Assembly: GCA_046303115.1 (NCBI GenBank)
Contig: JBKCGZ010000094.1
Location: forward strand, 1-11,306
DNA from: CAINEC01 sp046303115
GTDB taxonomy: Bacteria > Bacteroidota > Bacteroidia > AKYH767-A > OLB10
DNA: 11,306 bases
Direction: 5' to 3'
Part shown: one piece after another, positions 4,993 through 11,306 of the stretch
How the letters are laid out: each line of letters begins with the position of its first letter
Numbering within the stretch: position 1 is the first letter of the stretch
Position numbers and translations under genes: made by a program
Notes under the pieces: model-generated
The model's input: only the letters and a program-made list of their open reading frames with translations
Told to the model about the DNA's origin: nothing
The model's database searches: none

Positions 4993-7272
4993 TTATTTTA
5001 CAATTTGTATTCTTTTTACTAATTCGGAATTATTTATCTGCAACAAATATAAACCATGATTCAAGGCTGGTAATTCCATTTTATAATTGTTTTCATTACC
5101 GATATTAACATTTAAAACACATTTACCTGTCAAATCAAATAGTTTAATGCTATTAATATTTAATTTTGATTCAATTGTAATGAAGCCTCTTGCTGGAATT
5201 GGATATACTTTAAACTGTTCATCTCGTAATTCGTCAATTGCAGTTGGACAATTACTTTGATTGAAAGTGTACGACAAAGTATAACCAAAATTCCCAATAC
5301 CATTTGGGCAGCGGAAATAAGAAATATCAGGACTTTGCGGACCAAAATAAACACTATCTATTACAAATCCAGAGGAATTACTGATATAAATAGAGTCCCC
5401 AGCTGCAGCTAATTTAAAGTTTGTATGTAATCCTTGTTGCGTACTATCACCATCTGTCCAAACAATCAATTCACTATGAGAGTCAATACTTGCATTAATT
5501 GGGAATCTCCATTTCAACTTATCATTTTTATTATCCGACAAATACAAATCCGATAAATTGATGCGATGGTTAGAAGTGTTATATAACTCGATCCAATCAT
5601 CATACTCTCCATTTTGGTCCATCACAGCCGCATCATTTTTGGCCATAATTTCATTAAATGCTACTTCCTTATAGTAAACAATATTATTGTTAACATTTAA
5701 ATGATAGAATTCATGCTCTGCACGCGCTGGTGAGAATACTCCAGCATTCGTATTTTCAGCATAGATGTAGTAATCCATTTGAGTTGATGAACAAAAAATT
5801 CCTGCTCCAAAGATTCCATCTCCAGCTCCACCATCATGATGTAACCCATCATCAAACATTGGCTGTTTAGCAAACTTATCAAAGAGATAATCACGAGAGC
5901 CTAACCAGATTGATGTTCCATTACTCATATTGCAGTTCACCCAAACTGTATCATAAATAACTGGCTGTGAAGGAGTGCTTACAATTCCTGAAATAACTGG
6001 AGCAGCAGCTTGAAATTCTGCAGTTCCTTGCAAATATGACATTCTTGAAGTAATTAAATTATTTATACCCGGCACCACATAACTACCAACAGTAATATCA
6101 GTATTTAACGAAGACTGAAATTGAGAATAAGTAAACATCTTATTTACATCAGATTGAACGGCAGTATCAATTAATGTTTGGTAGGTATTTGCCATTGATT
6201 GATACACTCCATTTGAAAAATATTCATCAGCAATTGTTTTAGCATGTGCATAGTACATCCTTTTCCATGTCGGATTATTGAATACATCATTAATTAACGG
6301 CCAATAGGAATCTGTACTATGAATATTTAATGGCAATTGCTGCATATTAGCTACAGATAATGACCCCATTGAAGTAGCTCCGCTTCCAGCGAACGGAAAA
6401 CCTCCAAAGGCCATATTTAAGTCCCAGGATATCGGAACAAAACGATTGTTCAAGTCGCGGTATAAATAATAATTCTGAGCAAACACTCCGCTGTAACTAT
6501 CTAAATTAATCGTAACAGCATTGTATGCCAACATCCAAATTACTCTGTCGATATCAATTATAGCCTCTAGTGAAGATCCATAATTAGTAACGGTATCGCA
6601 TAAACGAACAAGCTCCTTCCAACCTGTTGCAGATTTTAATTCATAATAATTGAAATAAGAGCTACTATCAGCGTTAATGTATTTTAAATTACATTTTGTC
6701 GTTGGGCCAGGGGTAACAATTGGATTGCATTTAAATTGAGTGCCATTGGTAGAATTAAACTTCTCACCTAAAAATGTATTTCCAATATTTTCATCATTAG
6801 AGTATAAACCAATATAATTTCCATTGATATATACTTGAGCAAAATTCGATTTTGGACAATCCATGTAACTTGCAAGAATTTTATATGCCAACACCTCACG
6901 AATCATAGAAGGATCCTGATAACAATTACTTAATTTAATAGTTGAATACCCCATATAATCCTGGTTGATAAATTCATCCAGCGAAATATTAAATGGATTT
7001 TTATTAGAGGCAATACTATAAGAACTATTACCTTTATACTTCACCCCAACGCTATCGAATACTACCCCATTCACTTTTACTTGTGAAGCCATAATATATC
7101 CATCAGCACCTGCCTTTGCAGTATCTAAATGATAATCCCAATTAGCTTGGGTAAACGTAATTTCTATTTGCTGAATCTGACCAATATCGTATAAATTAAT
7201 TTGAGAAAAACTATTAAAAGATGAAAGGAGAATTACTATAATCCCAGTAAATACTTTTTTGCTCTTAACCAT
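4993..7272 (-). CDS. CotH-family kinase with lamin-tail domain and T9SS sorting domain
   Basis: This 759-residue secreted protein starts with a signal peptide (1-23). The CotH domain spans about residues 30-420: YKGNSSY (79-85), LSNCYQDPSMIRE (114-126), VYINGNYIGLY (147-157), NLDSYSG (256-262), QNYYLYRD (266-273) and WDLNMAFGG (283-291). D258 and D284 are good candidates for the catalytic and metal-binding Asp pair known from Bacillus CotH, an atypical kinase that phosphorylates spore-coat proteins. A linker with the acidic run FDDGLHHDGGAGDG (473-486) follows, then a lamin-tail domain (about 535-645; NEIMAKN, DDWIELYN, INLSDLYLSD) and a type A T9SS tail (about 686-759; VYPIPARG, KLFDLTGKCVL, GLYLLQI). 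The protein should thus cross the outer membrane through type IX secretion and remain on the surface. It sits 2 nt after its upstream neighbour. The phosphate donor outside the cell is an open question. Confidence 0.93.
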   Translation of the reverse strand: MVKSKKVFTGIIVILLSSFNSFSQINLYDIGQIQQIEITFTQANWDYHLDTAKAGADGYIMASQVKVNGVVFDSVGVKYKGNSSYSIASNKNPFNISLDEFINQDYMGYSTIKLSNCYQDPSMIREVLAYKILASYMDCPKSNFAQVYINGNYIGLYSNDENIGNTFLGEKFNSTNGTQFKCNPIVTPGPTTKCNLKYINADSSSYFNYYELKSATGWKELVRLCDTVTNYGSSLEAIIDIDRVIWMLAYNAVTINLDSYSGVFAQNYYLYRDLNNRFVPISWDLNMAFGGFPFAGSGATSMGSLSVANMQQLPLNIHSTDSYWPLINDVFNNPTWKRMYYAHAKTIADEYFSNGVYQSMANTYQTLIDTAVQSDVNKMFTYSQFQSSLNTDITVGSYVVPGINNLITSRMSYLQGTAEFQAAAPVISGIVSTPSQPVIYDTVWVNCNMSNGTSIWLGSRDYLFDKFAKQPMFDDGLHHDGGAGDGIFGAGIFCSSTQMDYYIYAENTNAGVFSPARAEHEFYHLNVNNNIVYYKEVAFNEIMAKNDAAVMDQNGEYDDWIELYNTSNHRINLSDLYLSDNKNDKLKWRFPINASIDSHSELIVWTDGDSTQQGLHTNFKLAAAGDSIYISNSSGFVIDSVYFGPQSPDISYFRCPNGIGNFGYTLSYTFNQSNCPTAIDELRDEQFKVYPIPARGFITIESKLNINSIKLFDLTGKCVLNVNIGNENNYKMELPALNHGLYLLQINNSELVKRIQIVK

Positions 7273-7274
7273 TA

Positions 7275-8273
7275 TTATTTTAATTTGATAAATGAACTTG
7301 ATTCTACTTTGTTACTTGAAACTTCAATTGTTTTTATTTGATACGTTCCAGCTTCAAAATTTGAAGTATTAATGCTTTCCACAATTCTAAAAGTTGAGTT
7401 TTCAAAAACCATTTTGCCATTCAAATCATAAATCTGAATAAGTCGTTCCTTTTGAATTTCAAATCGCACATATAAAAAATCATTAACTGGATTAGGAAAT
7501 AAATTAAATGTTGCATGCGATGATTCAATTAATCCAGAAATGCTACAGGCTGCACAACCGCCGTAGCAATCAACTGGCAAAACTACATCTGTAGCTGATG
7601 TGAAAACTCTATACCCAAGCGGACTAGAGCACGTAATAGGTACATTCTCAACATCTGCACTTGTATTACCGTTCACAAATTTATACTGATAGAAACCTCC
7701 ATCTACGTAATTAATCACCTCGTAAACATCTGCTCCAAAGCTGTAAAGAATATTAGTCTGCGGATTAAATCCCTGATAGTCGCTAATTAAATGTACGCCT
7801 GAAGAATTGACAGAAGGCTCTAATGATAAATCCACTAAATATCGAATCAAGTACTTATTTGCTGGAGCATTACCTGCAAACAAAAGTGCTCCAATAAATG
7901 ATGTATCATTAGTAATCGAATCCACATAGATCCAACGGTTATCATTGAAATTATAACCAACTCGAGATTCAACAGGAACAAACTCTGCCTCGTAAAACTG
8001 ATCTCCATTCACAAATTTATATTCGTATTTTGCGAAGGCTGGTACATCCACATACACCTCATACAAATTCGTATCAGAGGCCATCTGCGTCATAGTAGTT
8101 GTGGCTGAATTCCAATCACCACCACTAAATCCTGCTAAAGTCTGAAAATCACCTACGATGTGAACACCAGTAACATTCACTACTTGCTGCGACATATCAA
8201 CAACAAAGTGAACCACCTTTGCATTTGCAATAGTCGATATTAAGATTAACATTAAGGAGAGTGTTTTTTTCAT
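7275..8273 (-). CDS. Secreted two-repeat starch-binding-like/E-set protein with T9SS tail
   Basis: This 332-residue protein has a signal peptide (1-18) and two related beta repeats of about 95-115 residues. Repeat 1 (about 21-137) carries VVDMS, TGVHIVGDFQ, YEVYVDV and YEYKFVNG; repeat 2 (about 143-235) carries LVDLS, SGVHLISDYQGF, YEVINYV and YQYKFVNG. The WxxxFxxNGxx-like ending and GVHIVGDF start resemble carbohydrate-binding modules of the CBM20/CBM48 (glycogen-binding) type, but no binding aromatic set can be confirmed. A Cys-rich link, CYGGCAAC (236-243), joins a T9SS sorting domain (about 257-332; FPNPVNDFLYV, QIYDLNGKMVF, GTYQIK). No enzyme domain is present, so it is probably a binder or scaffold. 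The gaps on either side are 6 and 2 nt, placing it within the operon between the sulfotransferase-like protein and CotH. Confidence 0.85.
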   Translation of the reverse strand: MKKTLSLMLILISTIANAKVVHFVVDMSQQVVNVTGVHIVGDFQTLAGFSGGDWNSATTTMTQMASDTNLYEVYVDVPAFAKYEYKFVNGDQFYEAEFVPVESRVGYNFNDNRWIYVDSITNDTSFIGALLFAGNAPANKYLIRYLVDLSLEPSVNSSGVHLISDYQGFNPQTNILYSFGADVYEVINYVDGGFYQYKFVNGNTSADVENVPITCSSPLGYRVFTSATDVVLPVDCYGGCAACSISGLIESSHATFNLFPNPVNDFLYVRFEIQKERLIQIYDLNGKMVFENSTFRIVESINTSNFEAGTYQIKTIEVSSNKVESSSFIKLK

Positions 8274-8279
8274 GGATAA

Positions 8280-9971
8280 TTACTTAGTAATAATGATTCG
8301 TTGATTCATTGTTTTACCACTTTCCGTAGTTAAAGAAATCAGATAACAGCCATTTGATAATTCATCTGTAATAATTTCCTGAGCATTCATTGCATTTATT
8401 AACAACCGACCGTCTAGACTATAGATATTAACAATATAACTTTCATTGATTTTTTCTATTCCTCCAACTTTGATTACTTCATTAGCTGGATTAGGAAAAA
8501 AGGAAATCCCTTTGATAACATTATCGTTAGAACTGATACCAGTTAAAGAAAAATTATAACCTGATGAATAACTATAAGAACAGCTAGGCGCCTGCGTTAT
8601 ACGAACAAGATAAATTCCACTTTGAGTACAATTTATAGTCTGATTCGTTTCTCCAACGAGCAAATCTCCATTCAAATACCATTGATAACTATCTGCTAAT
8701 GATGCAGAAAGCGTATTCGCACCTGCTGATGAAATTAGAGGAATTGTAGGCGCAAGGTTATTTGCATAACAAGTATCATATCTAAATGATTGAGGGGCTG
8801 CTCCAGTTAATTGTTTAGACCAAATCGTAGTTCCAGCTGGATTAACTTCATAGATTAATCCTGATGTTGCGACACATACTAATTGATTCCCATTAGGCAA
8901 TTGTTGTGAATTACTCATGTTTGAGCTATATCCATTACATGCTAATCGACTTGTATAGGTTGCAGGCAAATATGCCGCACCTGCTGTATGTGAGTAATTA
9001 TATCCAACGCGGGGTACATCAATCTGATCAACAGAACTTTGATTATTTGATACTCCACGATTATTAAATCCAACTAAACGACCTGCATTAGGAACACCTT
9101 CAGGAATCCAATGCGCATCATGCGTCACATTTAAAATTGAAGATCCAGTTGCACTGTAATTTACTGGATGTCCCCAACGATAGAGGATATCTCCACCCTT
9201 ACCTGAATTACCTCCACTATGAGAAGCAGCTTCAGCCGTTGTTGTACTATGATCGATGATATACCACTCATTTAAATTGTGAGATGAAAAAGCAATTTGA
9301 TCAAGGATTGGATTATAATCAATACCATTCATGTGCATCCAATCCTTTTGCGTATTGTAGTTAATGTTTAACAATTCTGGATGATCAACAATTGACGAAT
9401 AATAATTTGCCTTTGTAGGATAAACATTTTGAATTAAGTGATCCCAGGCGCGCCACTCCCAAACTACGGTTCCAGTTGTTGCGCTAGTTGGTTGAACTTC
9501 AACTATCTTATCAGGCCAGATTTCAATGCTTTGAGTGCATCCCGCAGCGGATGCCTCCGTAGGTGTTTTACGTTCGTATGCAATCAATAAAACATTTCCA
9601 TTAGGCATTGCACAAACATCATGGTGAGAGCAGTAATTTGCTGTTGAATAAATATAATCCCAAACTACGTTTCCATTCCAATCAACTTTCTGTACTTCCC
9701 CACAAATTGGACCACCCTGAAAAGAATTTCCCGTACGAGCAACTGACCTAAGTAATGTACCACCAGGCAACATATAAGTTGAATAACCCGTTTTGGCTGA
9801 CGCTGGGAACGTCCACGTTTTAACAATATTACCATTAGTATCCAACAAGTTAGCACTATATTGATTTTGTAGTGCATAAAGTGTATAATCACCCCATTGC
9901 TGCGCAGAGGCACTAAAGACTCCTGTTAAAAACAGGCAGATTGTAAATAAATTTTGAAAGATTTTTTTCAT
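8280..9971 (-). CDS. Arylsulfotransferase (ASST)-like beta-propeller with Ig-like domain and T9SS tail
   Basis: The protein has 563 residues from ATG at 9971, whose signal peptide (1-23, ending ASAQ) defines the start. The frame stays open 63 codons further upstream, but that stretch lacks signal features. Residues about 25-400 form a propeller with repeated strands of the type DTNGNIVKTW, DWNGNVVWDY and NPAGTTIWSK, and His-rich signatures: HHDVCAMPNGNVLL (116-129), MHMNGIDYN (212-220), SSHNLNEWYIIDH (229-241), YRWGHP (264-269) and THDAHWIPEG (283-292). These match the ASST family, which moves sulfate between phenolic compounds through a His intermediate without PAPS. An Ig-like module (about 408-477; SYQWYLNG, SGIYLVRI) and a type A T9SS tail (about 489-563; FFPNPANE, IYSLDGRLL) follow, so it is surface-exposed or released. 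It is the first gene of the operon. Whether it still transfers sulfate is not decided by sequence alone. Confidence 0.88.
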   Translation of the reverse strand: MKKIFQNLFTICLFLTGVFSASAQQWGDYTLYALQNQYSANLLDTNGNIVKTWTFPASAKTGYSTYMLPGGTLLRSVARTGNSFQGGPICGEVQKVDWNGNVVWDYIYSTANYCSHHDVCAMPNGNVLLIAYERKTPTEASAAGCTQSIEIWPDKIVEVQPTSATTGTVVWEWRAWDHLIQNVYPTKANYYSSIVDHPELLNINYNTQKDWMHMNGIDYNPILDQIAFSSHNLNEWYIIDHSTTTAEAASHSGGNSGKGGDILYRWGHPVNYSATGSSILNVTHDAHWIPEGVPNAGRLVGFNNRGVSNNQSSVDQIDVPRVGYNYSHTAGAAYLPATYTSRLACNGYSSNMSNSQQLPNGNQLVCVATSGLIYEVNPAGTTIWSKQLTGAAPQSFRYDTCYANNLAPTIPLISSAGANTLSASLADSYQWYLNGDLLVGETNQTINCTQSGIYLVRITQAPSCSYSYSSGYNFSLTGISSNDNVIKGISFFPNPANEVIKVGGIEKINESYIVNIYSLDGRLLINAMNAQEIITDELSNGCYLISLTTESGKTMNQRIIITK

Positions 9972-10195
9972 TGTTTTGTATTTGTAAAGGGGTTTAAAAT
10001 TAACGATTTTTATTAATGATTTCTTAACTATTTGGCAAAACATGCTAAACATAGCAATTGCGCAACTGAAGTGTAAAAATCTACAGTTGCAAATGATAGC
10101 TTGCAATGAATTACCCCTATTCAGTGCATTTTTTGTGCAAAAACTTGCAATCGATAACAATTAAAGATTACTTTTAAGGTTTAATTAAAGATGCT
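9972..10195. promoter_or_regulatory. Divergent intergenic control region with clustered TTGC/GCAA palindromes
   Basis: These 224 nt lie between two divergent genes and must hold promoters for both. Five short palindromic elements occur within 93 bp: TTGCGCAA (10058-10065), TTGCAA (10087-10092), TTGCAA (10101-10106), TTGTGCAA (10133-10140) and TTGCAA (10145-10150). The first two lie inside a longer inverted repeat, GCAACTG (10062-10068) and CAGTTGC (10084-10090). They may be operator sites for one DNA-binding protein. No exact TAnnTTTG box was found; TATGTTTA on the minus strand (10052-10045) is a 7 of 8 match without a suitable -33 element. No small gene was found here. Confidence 0.45.
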
Positions 10196-11306
10196 GTGAA
10201 CTTTATAATAGACGCTGAAGGAAAAGTTATTGATTTAAAAGCAAATATTTTAGAATTGCTTCCTGACGATCAAAAAAATGGGAATGGCAGTTTAAAAATT
10301 CAGAGTATACTTTCCGGATTGCCAGAAATATTTCCACTAACGGATTCGAAAAACTTCAAGACTTATAAAAACCTTGTTTTAAAAAAAGACATTGGTCCGT
10401 TTGCAACAAACCCCGGACAACACTTTTACAGTCTAAACATTCAGCCACTAAACATATCAGACTACCCAAATTTCATTTGTAGAATTGAAAAATTTGTATC
10501 TGAAATAGATGCAACGCTTGCTGCCAACCAAAAATGCTTTAATCTTTATTTAAAATACCTAAGTGGAAGTCTTTTTGAAATCGATAATAGCAGTAAGATA
10601 ACTAAAATTCTTTCTGATGGTGATGATGGGATTTTACAAAAGTTTGGTATTTCGACAGGGCTTACTATTCTTGATTTACTAGATTTTAATCTGGCTAAAA
10701 AATTCAAATTGAAATTAGATGAGGTTATTGAAACACAAAAAGAAGTTTTTATATCACATCGGTTTAGAACAAGAAATTGGGATTTATATATCGATTGCCG
10801 ATTAAACTACAAAGAAGACAATGTTGTTGTTGTTTATATCTTGGACATGACAGATCGTATTAAAGCGATTGAAGAAAAAGAGGCTTTTGCAAGATTCCCG
10901 ATTGAAAATCCAAACCCAGTAATCAGAGCTAATTCAATTGGAAAAATAATTTTCTGTAATAAATCCGGAACTGAATTCTCACAAAAAATAGGTTCGAAAA
11001 ATAATATTATAGTCAATAAGGATGTACGTGCTATAATTAAAGCCTGCATATTTGACAATTGTTCTCGCGATTTAAAATTAAAAGTCAATAAGCAATATTA
11101 CTTCCTGAATTTTTCTCCAAACAAAGTTAATAACTACGTAAATATTTACGGAACAAATATTACGCAACAGGAGCGCATTTCAGAAAAATTACAACAAAAA
11201 ACTACTGATTTAAATGCCATATTAAATAGCTCCGATGATGTCATATTATTAATTAATAAAAACTATGAATTAATCTATTTTAATAATCAGTCAAATATAA
11301 TATTAA
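10196..11306 (+). CDS. Multi-PAS-domain sensor protein (probable histidine kinase), incomplete at right edge
   Basis: A frame open from GTG at 10196 to the window end gives 370 residues without stop; the C-terminus is missing. There are three PAS-type units. The first is a divergent N-terminal one (about 1-100; FIIDAEGKVIDL). The second (about 110-228) ends with VYILDMTDRIKAIEEKEAF, a PAC-like close. The third (about 233-328) starts FPIENPNPVIRAN and ends IYGTNITQQERIS. After a short linker helix another PAS begins at about 338 (TDLNAILNSSDDVILLI). This architecture is typical of Bacteroidota PAS sensor kinases that end in HisKA and HATPase domains, but those are not visible, so another output is possible. 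No membrane segment or signal peptide is seen, suggesting a cytoplasmic sensor. The start is uncertain: a stop lies at 10175-10177, and GTG is the only standard start between it and the PAS core. It is divergent to the surface-protein operon and could regulate it. Confidence 0.85.
   Translation, partial: MNFIIDAEGKVIDLKANILELLPDDQKNGNGSLKIQSILSGLPEIFPLTDSKNFKTYKNLVLKKDIGPFATNPGQHFYSLNIQPLNISDYPNFICRIEKFVSEIDATLAANQKCFNLYLKYLSGSLFEIDNSSKITKILSDGDDGILQKFGISTGLTILDLLDFNLAKKFKLKLDEVIETQKEVFISHRFRTRNWDLYIDCRLNYKEDNVVVVYILDMTDRIKAIEEKEAFARFPIENPNPVIRANSIGKIIFCNKSGTEFSQKIGSKNNIIVNKDVRAIIKACIFDNCSRDLKLKVNKQYYFLNFSPNKVNNYVNIYGTNITQQERISEKLQQKTTDLNAILNSSDDVILLINKNYELIYFNNQSNIIL

Noticed and set aside
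5160..5354. Minus-strand open frame inside the CotH gene
   Set aside because: Out of frame with the T9SS-tail region of a clear gene; a shadow of it.
5697..5894. Minus-strand open frame inside the CotH gene
   Set aside because: Out of frame with the linker region of CotH; a shadow.
9665..9913. Minus-strand open frame inside the sulfotransferase-like gene
   Set aside because: Out of frame with a well-supported propeller; no features of its own.
9972..10160. 63-codon N-terminal extension of the sulfotransferase-like protein
   Set aside because: It would bury a good signal peptide (MKKIFQNL...) in mid-protein and overlaps the divergent control region; ATG at 9971 is the better start.
10834..11088. 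Minus-strand open frame of 84 codons
   Set aside because: It is antisense to the PAS sensor, whose PAS/PAC pattern is clear on the plus strand.
1..11306. Signs of a mobile island, CRISPR array or toxin-antitoxin/defence system
   Set aside because: No transposase, integrase, regular repeat array, terminal inverted repeats, tRNA or recognisable defence domain was found.

Overview
The window reads as an accessory region of a Bacteroidota chromosome, most like the Flavobacteriia or a related class. The base composition is AT-rich. Three proteins carry type IX secretion (T9SS, Por) C-terminal sorting domains, paired DUF1573 proteins are present, translation starts lack clear Shine-Dalgarno sequences, and a TAnnTTTG-type -7 promoter box is visible. 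No rRNA, tRNA, CRISPR array, insertion sequence or phage gene was seen.

Layout. Nearly everything is on the minus strand. At the left edge (1-639) is the N-terminal half of a PLP-dependent class I aminotransferase. Behind a clear terminator hairpin (654-683) lie two tandem secreted DUF1573 proteins (706-1149 and 1177-1644), one of them with an altered Cys motif. Next is an unrecognised six-pass membrane protein (1734-2378), preceded by a palindrome that contains a Bacteroidota-type -7 box (2381-2409). From 2424 to 9971 runs a tight operon of seven minus-strand genes with gaps of 1-7 nt. In transcription order they are: an arylsulfotransferase-like propeller with T9SS tail; a two-repeat carbohydrate-binding-like protein with T9SS tail; a CotH-family kinase with lamin-tail domain and T9SS tail; a small lipoprotein; a cytoplasmic VTC/polyphosphate-polymerase domain protein; a DUF4956 membrane protein; and a DUF2490-like outer-membrane protein. 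A 224-nt divergent intergenic region with several TTGC/GCAA palindromes separates this operon from a plus-strand, multi-PAS sensor protein (10196 to the right edge, incomplete).

How the genes may work together. The VTC and DUF4956 pair resembles a split version of the yeast VTC complex, in which one chain makes polyphosphate in the cytoplasm and a membrane chain passes it outward. CotH proteins are atypical kinases, but here CotH is addressed to the cell surface, where ATP is scarce. The arylsulfotransferase family also works without a nucleotide donor. My main hypothesis (inference, not shown by the sequence) is a surface-modification system in which exported polyphosphate, or a product of it, supplies phosphate to secreted CotH. 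The lipoprotein, carbohydrate-binding-like protein and outer-membrane protein would act as partners or substrates. The divergent PAS sensor is a candidate regulator.
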